Below, piece by piece: positions 26,643-35,896 of a stretch of 64,000 nucleotides of DNA. The translations under genes and the position numbers were made by a program. The stretch covers positions 186,001-250,000 of the forward strand of contig NZ_JACIDV010000002.1 in NCBI RefSeq assembly GCF_014196515.1, in the 5' to 3' direction. Each line of letters starts with the position of its first letter. The first letter of the stretch is position 1. The DNA is from Rhizobium skierniewicense. Its GTDB lineage: Bacteria > Pseudomonadota > Alphaproteobacteria > Rhizobiales > Rhizobiaceae. Below the pieces are notes generated by a model that saw nothing but the letters and a program-made list of their open reading frames with translations, was not told where the DNA came from and did no database searches.

Positions 26643-27803
26643 ATGAGCATCGCAACGCGTATTCGCCGCATCGGCCTGCCTCGCCTGATCGTTCACATCA
26701 GCGTCCTGTTCGTCGTCCTGCTCTGGCTCCTGCCGACGCTCGGCATTCTCGTCTCTTCGCTGCGAGACAAGGACCAGCTGGTCGTGTCCGGCTGGTGGAC
26801 TGCTTTTTCCAGTTCCAGTCAGACGCAGGCGGTTCGTCTTGCCGATCCTGCAACACAAAAACAGGAAGGTGACAGGTTTGTCATCGCTGGTAACGTTTTC
26901 GAAAACGGTGCCGGGGGCAAAGTGTCTGCTTTCGGCGTCAGGGTGCAGGAGCCCTCGGCGTTCGAAGCTGGCAAGGTCGTTGATCTGGGCGATGGCGAAA
27001 CGCTGCTCGTCAATGAAGATGGCACTTACCAGTACAGCAAGAATGCCAGCTTCGAAGGCTCACGCGCCAAGCGCGTATACCTCGCCGTTGGTACACCACC
27101 TATCTTCACACTCGACAATTACCGCACGGTTCTAACGTCGGAAGGCATCGGACAATCCTTTGTCAACTCGCTGACGGTCGCCATTCCTGCCACGGTCATT
27201 CCGATCCTCATTGCAGCCTTTGCGGCCTACGCGCTGTCATGGATGAAGTTTACCGGGCGGTCTCTCATCATCGCCATGGTCGTCGGCCTTATCGTCGTGC
27301 CCTTGCAGATGTCGCTCATTCCGCTGTTGCAGCTCTATAACTGGATCGGCAATGTCTTCGGCGTGCCGTCCAAGACCTATGCGGGCATCTGGCTGGCGCA
27401 TACGGCGTTCGGTCTACCGCTCGCCATCTATCTGCTGCGCAACTACATTGCCGGGCTGCCGAAAGAGATCATCGAAAGCGCCCGTGTCGATGGCGCCAGC
27501 GATTTCGAAATCTTCGTCAAGATCGTCCTGCCGTTATCCTTCCCGGCACTCGCCTCCTTCTCAATCTTCCAGTTCCTCTGGACATGGAACGACCTGCTGG
27601 TCGCCATGGTCTTTCTCGGCACGCAGAAGGACGAGCTGGTGCTGACCGGGGCGCTCAACGCGCTGCTCGGTTCGCGCGGCGGCAACTGGGAAATCCTCAC
27701 CGCGTCGGCCTTCGTCACCATCGTCGTGCCGCTCTGCGTTTTCTTCGCTCTCCAACGTTACCTTGTACGTGGCCTGTTGACCGGCTCCGTCAAGGGAGGC
27801 TGA
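26643..27803 (+). CDS. aglG: Alpha-glucoside ABC transporter permease AglG
   Basis: AglG is the MalG-type permease. At 386 residues it is about 100 longer than typical MalG because a soluble, probably periplasmic, segment (about residues 50-155) lies between the first helix and the helical core. This segment has beta-rich stretches such as GKVVDLGDGETLLVNEDGTY. The EAA loop is KEIIESARVDGASDFEIFVK. The insertion is also present, as I recall, in the S. meliloti homologue, so it looks like a subfamily feature. It is followed six bases later by aglA. Confidence 0.92.
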   Translation: MSIATRIRRIGLPRLIVHISVLFVVLLWLLPTLGILVSSLRDKDQLVVSGWWTAFSSSSQTQAVRLADPATQKQEGDRFVIAGNVFENGAGGKVSAFGVRVQEPSAFEAGKVVDLGDGETLLVNEDGTYQYSKNASFEGSRAKRVYLAVGTPPIFTLDNYRTVLTSEGIGQSFVNSLTVAIPATVIPILIAAFAAYALSWMKFTGRSLIIAMVVGLIVVPLQMSLIPLLQLYNWIGNVFGVPSKTYAGIWLAHTAFGLPLAIYLLRNYIAGLPKEIIESARVDGASDFEIFVKIVLPLSFPALASFSIFQFLWTWNDLLVAMVFLGTQKDELVLTGALNALLGSRGGNWEILTASAFVTIVVPLCVFFALQRYLVRGLLTGSVKGG

Positions 27804-27809
27804 TACTCC

Positions 27810-29486
27810 ATGAATGCCCATACCTCACAGGATACTGCAATGACGTCTTCTGCTCTCGTGCGCGACAAGGATTGGTGGCGCGGTGCCGTGATCTACCAGA
27901 TTTACCCGCGCTCTTACCAGGACAGCAACGGTGATGGGATTGGTGATCTTAAGGGCATCACCTCGCGTCTGGAGCATATTTCCAAGCTCGGCGCAGATGC
28001 GATCTGGATTTCGCCCTTTTTCACGTCACCAATGAAGGATTTCGGCTACGACGTCTCCAACTATGTCGATGTCGATCCGATGTTCGGCACGCTGGCGGAT
28101 TTCGATGGGCTGATTGCCGAAGCGCACCGTCTCGGCGTCCGCGTCATGATCGATCTCGTCCTGTCGCACACGTCGGATCAGCACCCATGGTTCGTGCAGA
28201 GCCGCTCCAGCCGCCAGAACCCCAAAGCGGACTGGTATGTGTGGAGCGATGGCAAGCCGGATGGCACGCCGCCCAACAACTGGCTGTCCATCTTCGGCGG
28301 TTCCGGCTGGCAATGGGACCCGACCCGCATGCAATATTTCATGCACAACTTCCTCACCTCGCAGCCGGACCTGAACCTGCACAATGAAGAGGTGCAGCAG
28401 GAGCTGTTGAACATCACCCGTTTCTGGCTTGAACGCGGCGTCGATGGCTTCCGTCTGGATACCATCAACTTCTATTTCCATGACAAGGAGCTGCGCGATA
28501 ACCCGGCCTTGGCACCGGAACGCCGCAATGCGTCCACGGCGCCTGCCGTGAACCCCTATAATTTCCAGGAGCATATCTACGACAAGAACCGCCCTGAAAA
28601 TATCGCGTTTTTGAAGCGCTTTCGCGCTGTGCTGGACGAATTCCCGGACATTGCAGCCGTGGGTGAAGTGGGTGACAGCCAGCGTGGCCTTGAAATCGTT
28701 GGAGAATACACCTCCGGCGATGACAAGATGCAGATGTGTTACGCCTTCGAATTCCTGGCACCCGACGCCTTGACCCCGCAGCGCGTGGCCGATGTGCAAG
28801 CGGATTTTGCGCGCGCGGCACCAGAGGGATGGGCCTGCTGGGCGTTCTCCAACCATGATGTTGTCAGGCATGTCAGCCGCTGGGGTGATGTGGTCGAAGA
28901 CAAGGACGCCTTTGCCAAGGTTCTCTCGGCGCTTTTGATGACGCAGCGCGGTTCGGTCTGCATCTACGAGGGCGAAGAGCTTGGCCTGACCGAAGCCGAT
29001 ATCGCTTTTGATGATCTGCAAGACCCCTACGGCATCCAGTTCTGGCCGGAATTCAAGGGCCGTGATGGCTGCCGCACGCCGATGGTCTGGGATGCCGGTC
29101 ATGCGCTGGCAGGTTTCTCGACAGCCGAGAAGGGCTGGCTTCCCATTCCGCCCGAGCACAAGCAGCGCGCCGTCAGCGCCCAGCAGGGCGATGAAGCATC
29201 GGTTTTGGAGCATTACCGCCGCTTCCTCGCGTTCCGCAAGCTGCATCCGGCCTTTGCCAAGGGCAAGATCGAGTTTCAGCCGGTGGTCGGCACGGTGTCG
29301 AGCTACACGCGCACGCTGGGCAACGAGACTGTGCAGTGCCTCTTCAACCTCTCCGCTGAGCCTTCAACGGTGACCTTGCCGGACGGCAATTGGGAGGTTC
29401 TGGACGGTCACGGCTTTTCCGCAGAGCAAAGCGGCAATGAGGTCACATTACCGGCATGGGGCGCATTTTTCGCCCGTTACGCCTGA
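27810..29486 (+). CDS. aglA: Alpha-glucosidase (GH13)
   Basis: AglA hydrolyses imported alpha-glucosides to glucose in the cytoplasm. The 558-residue protein is a complete GH13 enzyme with no signal peptide: WWRGAVIYQIYPRSYQDSNGDGIGDL at the start (in parts), VMIDLVLSHTSDQHPWF, the nucleophile aspartate in GFRLDTINFYFHD, the acid glutamate in AAVGEVGD, and FSNHDVVRH. ATG at 27810 has GGGAGG nine bases upstream; an internal ATG at 27840 is an alternative. It lies between permease and ATPase genes of the agl operon. Confidence 0.95.
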   Translation: MNAHTSQDTAMTSSALVRDKDWWRGAVIYQIYPRSYQDSNGDGIGDLKGITSRLEHISKLGADAIWISPFFTSPMKDFGYDVSNYVDVDPMFGTLADFDGLIAEAHRLGVRVMIDLVLSHTSDQHPWFVQSRSSRQNPKADWYVWSDGKPDGTPPNNWLSIFGGSGWQWDPTRMQYFMHNFLTSQPDLNLHNEEVQQELLNITRFWLERGVDGFRLDTINFYFHDKELRDNPALAPERRNASTAPAVNPYNFQEHIYDKNRPENIAFLKRFRAVLDEFPDIAAVGEVGDSQRGLEIVGEYTSGDDKMQMCYAFEFLAPDALTPQRVADVQADFARAAPEGWACWAFSNHDVVRHVSRWGDVVEDKDAFAKVLSALLMTQRGSVCIYEGEELGLTEADIAFDDLQDPYGIQFWPEFKGRDGCRTPMVWDAGHALAGFSTAEKGWLPIPPEHKQRAVSAQQGDEASVLEHYRRFLAFRKLHPAFAKGKIEFQPVVGTVSSYTRTLGNETVQCLFNLSAEPSTVTLPDGNWEVLDGHGFSAEQSGNEVTLPAWGAFFARYA

Positions 29487-29507
29487 AGATATAGGGAGGA
29501 ACACCAC

Positions 29508-30596
29508 ATGACGGGCGTTATTCTGAAGGACATCCGCAAGTCCTACGGTCAGGTCAAGGTCCTGCACGGTATCGACCTGGACATCAAGCAAGGCGAGTTC
29601 ATCGTCTTCGTTGGCCCCTCCGGCTGCGGTAAATCAACGCTTTTGCGCATGATTGCGGGTCTTGAGGAGATCACCGGCGGCGAGATGTATATCGATGGCC
29701 AACTGGTCAACGAAATCCCGCCCTCGCGGCGTGGCATCGCCATGGTGTTCCAGTCCTATGCGCTCTATCCGCATATGACGGTCTACGACAACATGGCCTT
29801 CGGCATGAAGATCGCCAAGGAAAACCGGCAGGAAATCGACCGCCGTGTGCGCGCTGCTGCCGATATTCTGCAGCTGACGCAGTATCTGGAGCGTCTGCCG
29901 AAAGCGCTCTCCGGCGGTCAGCGCCAGCGTGTCGCCATCGGTCGCGCCATCTGCCGTAATCCCAAGGTCTTCTTGTTCGACGAGCCATTGTCGAACCTCG
30001 ATGCAGCCCTCCGCGTCGCCACCCGCATCGAGATCGCCAAACTTGGCGAGCAGATGGCGGATACGACGATGATCTATGTCACGCATGATCAGGTAGAGGC
30101 GATGACGCTCGCCGATCGCATCGTCGTGCTGAATGGCGGCCGTGTCGAACAGGTGGGCGCGCCGCTGGAGCTTTACGAAAATCCCGGCAATCTCTTCGTT
30201 GCCAAGTTCATTGGCTCTCCTGCCATGAACATCATCGCCGCGACGATCAAGGAAACAGGCGCGAAGACTGCGATCGAACTGGTCGGGGGCAAGACGCTTT
30301 CCGTCGATATCGAGACCCCGTCTGGAGAAGAAGGGAAGGCCGCATCCTTCGGGGTACGCCCGGAAGATTTATCCATCGTCACCGGTGACGACTATCTTTT
30401 CGAAGGTAAAGTTTCCATCGTCGAAGCGCTGGGAGAGGTCACCTTGCTCTATCTGGAAGCGCCTGCCGGACAGGAGCCCATTATCGTCAAAATCCCCGGC
30501 ATTGCGGAAGCCAAAAAAGGTCAGCTTTTGCGCTTCTCCGCACCGTCTCAAAAGCTGCATCTGTTTGACGCGCAAGGCCAGACATATCGCCGGTAA
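29508..30596 (+). CDS. aglK: Alpha-glucoside ABC transporter ATP-binding protein
   Basis: AglK is the MalK/UgpC-type ATPase energising AglEFG. The 362-residue protein has Walker A GPSGCGKST (about residues 38-46), signature LSGGQRQRVAIGRAI, Walker B VFLFDEPLSNLD, and the H-loop YVTHDQVEAMTLADRI, followed by a C-terminal regulatory OB-fold domain (about 240-360). Such ATPases often serve several sugar importers. GGGAGG precedes the ATG. It ends the operon, with a terminator starting at its stop codon. Confidence 0.95.
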   Translation: MTGVILKDIRKSYGQVKVLHGIDLDIKQGEFIVFVGPSGCGKSTLLRMIAGLEEITGGEMYIDGQLVNEIPPSRRGIAMVFQSYALYPHMTVYDNMAFGMKIAKENRQEIDRRVRAAADILQLTQYLERLPKALSGGQRQRVAIGRAICRNPKVFLFDEPLSNLDAALRVATRIEIAKLGEQMADTTMIYVTHDQVEAMTLADRIVVLNGGRVEQVGAPLELYENPGNLFVAKFIGSPAMNIIAATIKETGAKTAIELVGGKTLSVDIETPSGEEGKAASFGVRPEDLSIVTGDDYLFEGKVSIVEALGEVTLLYLEAPAGQEPIIVKIPGIAEAKKGQLLRFSAPSQKLHLFDAQGQTYRR

Positions 30597-30620
30597 AAGG
30601 CCGTTTAGAACGGCTTTTTT
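30595..30620 (+). terminator. Intrinsic terminator of the agl operon
   Basis: GCCGTT (30600-30605), loop TAG, AACGGC (30609-30614), followed by six T residues and preceded by AAAAG that can extend the stem. It overlaps the last bases of the aglK stop. Confidence 0.88.
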
Positions 30621-30895
30621 ACCATGATATAAAGCCGTGCCGGTTTGGAATAAATATTCCATGATCAATAAAACGCTGCGAGATCAGGTGGTTGGTTCGA
30701 ACAGTAACTGCCCACCGATATGACTCCAAAGATATACACAGTCCGTTCCGGCATGTGTTCCATATCGAAACGGCGACAGAAATTCTTAAGGAGTTCTGGC
30801 TAGTCTTTTCCTTGGAACGTAACAAAAGGAATTCGGCAGTGAACGCCCGGGCAGATATCGGCAAACCCACCTATCTCAGCAAGGAAGAATCTTTC

Positions 30896-31252
30896 ATGTA
30901 CGACCGCGAAGGTCGTTTCAAAATGGAAGATACGATGAATGCCGCGCGTATCGAATACACCGAGAAAGCCGTTATGAATATGGCGTCGCGCCGATGTGAC
31001 GTCATCAAGATTTCGAAGTCCGAGGCCGTTCTCGCGCTGATGACGCAGTATAATCTGCCCCAGCAATTTTACCTCGACATCCCCGATGCCCGCATCACTA
31101 AAATTGGCTGCGTGCTGCTGAAGGTCAATCCCAACAACACGATCCACGTTCGCTTCCTGCATCTTCTGACCAAGAAAGACATGGACCGGATTTTCGTCTT
31201 CAGCACCCACCCGGCGCACAGAGACCGCAAGCTCGATGTTCGCGCTTGGTAA
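30896..31252 (+). CDS. Small PilZ-like protein
   Basis: The 118-residue product resembles the short PilZ-type proteins abundant in agrobacteria. SRRCDVIKISKSEAVLALMT, then LPQQFYLDIPDARITKIGCVLLKVNPNNTIHVRFLH, follows the beta-barrel pattern of PilZ domains. The N-terminal RxxxR and (D/N)xSxxG c-di-GMP motifs are degenerate: RR is present but no DxSxxG, so nucleotide binding is doubtful. AAGGAAG eight bases before ATG 30896 decides the start. The frame is open further upstream to 30692, but that part looks non-coding. Confidence 0.6.
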   Translation: MYDREGRFKMEDTMNAARIEYTEKAVMNMASRRCDVIKISKSEAVLALMTQYNLPQQFYLDIPDARITKIGCVLLKVNPNNTIHVRFLHLLTKKDMDRIFVFSTHPAHRDRKLDVRAW

Positions 31253-31273
31253 TATAACCCGGCCTGTGATCGT

Positions 31274-31645
31274 CTAGCCGTAAACTCTTTTGTCGCCGAT
31301 CTTGAACCATGCCTTGGCGATCTTGCCGCTGATGATTTCATAGATGCAGATGACATCCAACTCTCCGGGACCTTCTGGAAAGGTCCGGATCACCGTTTCA
31401 TGGTCGATGACGGTATTGCCCATCACGAGACGATGCAGCAACTTGCCATGTAGGTTCGGCTCCTTGAACCGTTCGACATGCCTCTCGCGAATTTCCTCGG
31501 CAGTCCCGGCGACGAGCTGATCTGGGAAGACGTAATACTGGCAGTCATCCGCCCACCACGGCATGAACGTGTCGATGTCGCGTGCGTTATAGGCCTCCAG
31601 CTGCATTTGCACGGGGTAGGCCGGATCTGTGGGATTCTTACTCAA
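31274..31645 (-). CDS. NTF2-like / SnoaL-type protein
   Basis: This 123-residue protein has the cone-shaped NTF2-like fold by pattern: an N-terminal helix QLEAYNARDIDTFMPWWADDC, YVFPDQLVAGTAEEIRERH, and strands DVICIYEIISGKIAKAWFKIG. No catalytic identity can be assigned; such proteins include isomerases and dehydratases. A TTG start at 31645, overlapping the end of edd by a few bases, gives the expected length; ATG at 31606 would give 110 residues. It is the last gene of the zwf-pgl-edd direction and may be co-transcribed. Confidence 0.7.
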   Translation of the reverse strand: MSKNPTDPAYPVQMQLEAYNARDIDTFMPWWADDCQYYVFPDQLVAGTAEEIRERHVERFKEPNLHGKLLHRLVMGNTVIDHETVIRTFPEGPGELDVICIYEIISGKIAKAWFKIGDKRVYG

Positions 31646-31647
31646 TT

Positions 31648-33468
31648 TCAATTCGAGAAAACGCTGGCACCATGATCGGCAGCCCCGACACTGCGACGGA
31701 AGGGCGCGAACAGCTCGCGGCCCATGCCCCATTCATTCGCCGAAAGGTCGGCTGTTGCCGGTTCGCGGGCAGACAGTTCGGCAGATGAAACCAGAACTTC
31801 GATCGTGCCGGTAATGGCATCGAGCCGGATCATGTCGCCATCGCGAATACGAGAAATCGGGCCGCAATCGACGGCCTCCGGCGTCATGTGGATGGCGGCA
31901 GGCACCTTGCCGGATGCCCCGGACATGCGCCCATCGGTCACCAGCGCCACCTTGAAGCCGCGATCCTGCAACACGCCAAGCGGCGGCGTCAGTTGGTGCA
32001 GTTCCGGCATTCCATTGGCCTTCGGTCCCTGGAAGCGAACGACAGCCACGAAGTCACGGTTCAGCTTGCCTTCCTTGAAGGCGGTCTGAAGGCTCTGCTG
32101 ATCGTGGAAGATCATGGCCGGTGCCTCGATGACATGACGCTCCGGCTTGACCGCAGAAATCTTGATGACGGCCTTGCCGAGATTGCCGGTCAGCATCTTC
32201 AGTCCGCCGGTCGGCTGGAATGGCGTTTCGGCGCTAGCCAGAACCTTTGGATCATGGCTGACCTCCGGCGAGGACCTGCGGGCTACACCACCGTTTTCAT
32301 CCAGCGTCGGCTCGATCGTGTAGGCCTCGAGCCCATGACCAAACACGGTGCGCACGTCATCATGCACGAAGCCCTGTTTCAGAAGCTGCTTGATGAGAAA
32401 GCCCATGCCACCTGCGGCATGGAAATGGTTCACATCCGCCAGGCCGTTTGGATAAACGCGCGCCAGAAGGGGAACCACGTCGGACAGATCAGAAATATCC
32501 TGCCATGTCAGCACGATACCAGCCGCCCGCGCCATGGCGATGAGGTGAAGCGTGTGGTTGGTGGAGCCGCCCGTGGCGTGCAGCCCAACGACGCCGTTGA
32601 CCACGGAACGCTCATCGATCATCTCGCCCGCAGGCGTAAACTCGTTGCCCTGCGCGGTGATCGCCAAGGCCCGCTTCGTTGCCTCACGCGTCATCGCATC
32701 ACGCAATGGCGTGTTGGGGTTGATGAAGGACGAGCCGGGCATATGAAAGCCCATGATTTCCATCAGCATCTGGTTTGAGTTGGCGGTGCCATAGAACGTG
32801 CAGGTGCCGGGGCCGTGATAGGATTTGGATTCGGCTTCCAGCAGTTCGGCGCGGCCTACCTTTCCCTCAGCATACAGCTGGCGAATCCGGGACTTCTCGT
32901 CATTCGGCAGACCCGATGTCATTGGTCCTGCCGGAATGAAGATGGATGGCAGGTGGCCGAAGGACAAAGCGGCAATCACCAGACCCGGCACGATCTTGTC
33001 GCAGACGCCGAGAAATAGCGCCGCATCGAACATGTTATGGGACAGACCGATACCCGCTGCCATGGCAATCGCATCGCGCGAAAACAGCGATAGCTCCATA
33101 CCCGGCTGTCCCTGCGTCACGCCATCACACATGGCTGGAACCGCACCCGCCACCTGCGCAATGCCGCCCGCTTCCTTGGCTGCTTCGCGGATCAGGTTTG
33201 GGTAGGTCTCAAACGGCTGGTGGGCCGAGAGCATGTCGTTGTAAGCGGTGATGATGCCAAGATTGCCAACTCTGTCGCCGGCAAGGATGTCCTTGTCGGC
33301 GGGGGAACAGACCGCAAACCCGTGCGCGAGATTCGCACAAGACAGAACGGACCGATGTACGCCCTTCGTGACCTGAAGCCGAAGCCTTTCGAGATAGATC
33401 TCGCGATAAGGTTTCGAGCGCTCGACGATACGGGCCGTTATAGCCTGAATACGAGGGTCGGCAGCCAT
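31648..33468 (-). CDS. edd: Phosphogluconate dehydratase
   Basis: Edd converts 6-phosphogluconate to 2-keto-3-deoxy-6-phosphogluconate, the entry step of the Entner-Doudoroff pathway. The 606-residue protein is full length for the IlvD/Edd family. Iron-sulfur ligand cysteines are recognisable in [30 protein letters not shown] and [14 protein letters not shown]. The C-terminal [17 protein letters not shown] is diagnostic. It is third in zwf-pgl-edd. The aldolase gene eda is not in the window. Confidence 0.97.
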   Translation of the reverse strand: MAADPRIQAITARIVERSKPYREIYLERLRLQVTKGVHRSVLSCANLAHGFAVCSPADKDILAGDRVGNLGIITAYNDMLSAHQPFETYPNLIREAAKEAGGIAQVAGAVPAMCDGVTQGQPGMELSLFSRDAIAMAAGIGLSHNMFDAALFLGVCDKIVPGLVIAALSFGHLPSIFIPAGPMTSGLPNDEKSRIRQLYAEGKVGRAELLEAESKSYHGPGTCTFYGTANSNQMLMEIMGFHMPGSSFINPNTPLRDAMTREATKRALAITAQGNEFTPAGEMIDERSVVNGVVGLHATGGSTNHTLHLIAMARAAGIVLTWQDISDLSDVVPLLARVYPNGLADVNHFHAAGGMGFLIKQLLKQGFVHDDVRTVFGHGLEAYTIEPTLDENGGVARRSSPEVSHDPKVLASAETPFQPTGGLKMLTGNLGKAVIKISAVKPERHVIEAPAMIFHDQQSLQTAFKEGKLNRDFVAVVRFQGPKANGMPELHQLTPPLGVLQDRGFKVALVTDGRMSGASGKVPAAIHMTPEAVDCGPISRIRDGDMIRLDAITGTIEVLVSSAELSAREPATADLSANEWGMGRELFAPFRRSVGAADHGASVFSN

Positions 33469-33555
33469 GGGCGTTCATCCTGTCCTTCTGTTGATCATCG
33501 GCCAGACGCTTGGGCACGTCGGCCGGTCATCATGTTGCTGTTTCAAGCGTAGGGC

Positions 33556-34260
33556 TTATGGGGCCCAATAGATATGTACGGGCGATTCCGCGCGGTTGAG
33601 AACGGCCCGAACGGGCATGTCTTCCTCATCCAGATCGGATTTCGCCTTGTCGAGCGTTTCCTTCTTGGCAGCGCCTTCGATATGCAAAACCAGGAAGCGG
33701 GCATCGTGAAGCGCGGAGAGATTGAACGTCAGCCGTTCTTCGCCAGCGGTTTCGGCAGCCATCGGCAGCACGGCGCGCTCTTCGTCCAGATCGAGTGCTT
33801 CTTCGAGATTATCGCCACCGGGGAAGAACGAAGCCGTGTGACCGTCCGTGCCCATGCCAAGGACGACAACGTCGAACGGATCGCAGATCGCTTCCGTCTT
33901 GACGGTCGCAAGCGTTGCCGCATCGTCAGGCGTTGCAAAGAACTGAAAGAGCGGCACGAAATACGCGTAGGTCGCCGCGTTCTGCAGCAGGTAGTCGGCA
34001 ACCAGCTTGTGGTTGGATCGATCGCTTTCAGGGGCTACGAAACGCTCGTCCACCAAGGTTACGCTGATGTTTTTCCAGTCCAGTTTATGTTTGGAAAGTT
34101 CATTGAAAAACAGTTTTGGGGTGGAGCCGCCAGAAACGGCAATGCTTGCTGTTCCACGCTCGGAAAGTCCACGCTCAAGGCGTTCCGCAACGTCCTTTGC
34201 CAGCGTTTCTGCCAACTCAGCGCCGTTTGCAAAGATATGCTCTTGTCCAATCATTGGCAT
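33556..34260 (-). CDS. pgl: 6-Phosphogluconolactonase
   Basis: Pgl hydrolyses 6-phosphogluconolactone formed by Zwf. The 234-residue protein belongs to the DevB/Pgl type: SIAVSGGSTPKLFFNELS near residue 40, VTLVDERFVAPESDRSN near residue 68, and VVLGMGTDGHTASFFPGG near residue 133. It lies between zwf and edd, six bases downstream of zwf, so the three enzymes act consecutively and are translated from one message. Confidence 0.96.
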   Translation of the reverse strand: MPMIGQEHIFANGAELAETLAKDVAERLERGLSERGTASIAVSGGSTPKLFFNELSKHKLDWKNISVTLVDERFVAPESDRSNHKLVADYLLQNAATYAYFVPLFQFFATPDDAATLATVKTEAICDPFDVVVLGMGTDGHTASFFPGGDNLEEALDLDEERAVLPMAAETAGEERLTFNLSALHDARFLVLHIEGAAKKETLDKAKSDLDEEDMPVRAVLNRAESPVHIYWAP

Positions 34261-34266
34261 ATCCCC

Positions 34267-35742
34267 TTAATCGGCTTCGTGCCATGTGCGGCCATCGCGT
34301 TCGATCAAAGCGATGGAGCCGCTTGGTCCCCACGTACCCGATGTGTAACCCTGAACCCCCTGGCTCACGGCTTCCCAGCTTTTCAGAATGGGATCAACCC
34401 ACTTCCACGCCGCTTCCACTTCGTCGCGGCGCATGAACAGGGCCTGATTGGAGCGGATCGTGTCCATCAACAGGCGCTCATAGGCATCCGGGCTGCGCAC
34501 GTTGAAGGCTTGGGCAAAGCTCATATCCAGTGAAACCTGACGCAGACGCATGCCGCCTGGACCTGGGTCCTTGATGAGCAGCGACTGTTTGACGCCTTCA
34601 TCCGGTTGCAGGCGAATGACCAGCTTGTTGGCTTCCACCTTGCCCGCCGCATCATCGAAGATCGAATGCGGGATTTGCTTGAAGGTGACGACGATCTCGG
34701 ACACGCGGGTCGCGAGACGCTTGCCGGTGCGAATGTAGAACGGCACACCAGCCCAACGCCAATTGGCAATTTCAGCCTTGATGGCAACAAAGGTCTCGGT
34801 GTTGGAGACGCCGCCCTCCAGTTCTTCCAGATAACCCTTGACCGGGCCACCGGCGGAAGCGCCGGCGCGGTACTGGCCGCGGACGGTCAGCTTCTCGACA
34901 TTGGATTCGTCGATCATCTTCAGCGAGCGCAGAACCTTGACCTTTTCGTCACGCACCGCCTCGGCGTTCATGGAAGAGGGGGGCTCCATCGCAACGAGGC
35001 ACAGCAACTGAAGAATATGGTTCTGCACCATGTCGCGCAGCGCGCCAGCCTTGTCGTAATATCCGGCGCGGCCTTCGAGACCGACGGATTCGGCAACCGT
35101 GATCTGGACGTGGTCGATATGGGCGGAGTTCCACAGCGGCTCATAGAGCGCATTGGCAAAGCGCAGCACCATCAGGTTCTGCACGGTTTCCTTGCCGAGG
35201 TAATGGTCGATACGGAAGATCTGCTCTTCCTTGAAGACGTTGCCCAGCGTGTCATTGAGCTCCAGCGCAGATGCCAGATCGCGGCCAATCGGCTTTTCCA
35301 CGACGATGCGGGTGGATTTGGTGATGAGCTTGTGATCGCGGATCTTGAAAGCGATATCGCCGAAGATTCCGGGCGCAACTGCGAGATAGAAGGCGCGAAT
35401 GCGGTCCTTGCCCTCATCCAGAAGCTTCTTCAGCTTGTCCCAGCCGCCATCAGACTTCGCATCGACGGGAACGTAGAACAGGCGCGCGCAGAATTTTTCG
35501 ACCTGCCCGTCGTCATATTCGCCCTTCTTGAGATGCTCTTTAAGAGCGTCCTGCGCGAATTTACGGTATTCCTCATGCGTCATGACGGAACGGGAAGCGC
35601 CGATGATGCGTGTCGGTTCGGACAGCTGGTTTTCCACCTGACGGTGGTAAAGGGCTGGCAGAAGCTTGCGCTCGGCCAGATCGCCAGTGCCGCCGAAGAC
35701 GACGCAATCGAAGGGCTCGACTGGAATGATTTGACTGCTCAT
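34267..35742 (-). CDS. zwf: Glucose-6-phosphate 1-dehydrogenase
   Basis: Zwf oxidises glucose-6-phosphate to the lactone with NADP+. At 491 residues it is standard. The N-terminal cofactor motif is FGGTGDLAERKLLPALY; the catalytic segment is RIDHYLGKETVQN; EKPIGRDLASA also matches. It is the first gene of the reverse operon. Upstream 35743-35896 is non-coding and contains an AATCGATT palindrome, but I could not identify a convincing promoter or HexR-type site. Glucose released by AglA would enter here after phosphorylation. Confidence 0.97.
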   Translation of the reverse strand: MSSQIIPVEPFDCVVFGGTGDLAERKLLPALYHRQVENQLSEPTRIIGASRSVMTHEEYRKFAQDALKEHLKKGEYDDGQVEKFCARLFYVPVDAKSDGGWDKLKKLLDEGKDRIRAFYLAVAPGIFGDIAFKIRDHKLITKSTRIVVEKPIGRDLASALELNDTLGNVFKEEQIFRIDHYLGKETVQNLMVLRFANALYEPLWNSAHIDHVQITVAESVGLEGRAGYYDKAGALRDMVQNHILQLLCLVAMEPPSSMNAEAVRDEKVKVLRSLKMIDESNVEKLTVRGQYRAGASAGGPVKGYLEELEGGVSNTETFVAIKAEIANWRWAGVPFYIRTGKRLATRVSEIVVTFKQIPHSIFDDAAGKVEANKLVIRLQPDEGVKQSLLIKDPGPGGMRLRQVSLDMSFAQAFNVRSPDAYERLLMDTIRSNQALFMRRDEVEAAWKWVDPILKSWEAVSQGVQGYTSGTWGPSGSIALIERDGRTWHEAD

Positions 35743-35896
35743 ACCGATTCTCTCGATCTTTCCGTGTTGGGGGCATCCATAATCTAATCGATTTAAAAAT
35801 GCCAGACGTGTTGTAAGAATTTATGAATTTTGCGTGCAAGCCGTTGTTTATGTTCACGATGAGGTCGTCTCACGAACACCTGCTCCAAACGCTCGA

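Noticed and set aside
28026-29246. 406-codon frame opposite aglA
   Set aside because: Antisense to a complete GH13 enzyme with all catalytic motifs; no domain seen in the reverse product.
30692-30895. Upstream extension of the PilZ-like gene
   Set aside because: No ribosome site at 30692 and no PilZ-like character; ATG 30896 has AAGGAAG at correct spacing.
31888-32778. 296-codon frame opposite edd
   Set aside because: Antisense to edd with no recognisable motif or translation signal.
34606-35787. 393-codon frame opposite zwf
   Set aside because: Antisense to zwf; length alone is not evidence in this composition.
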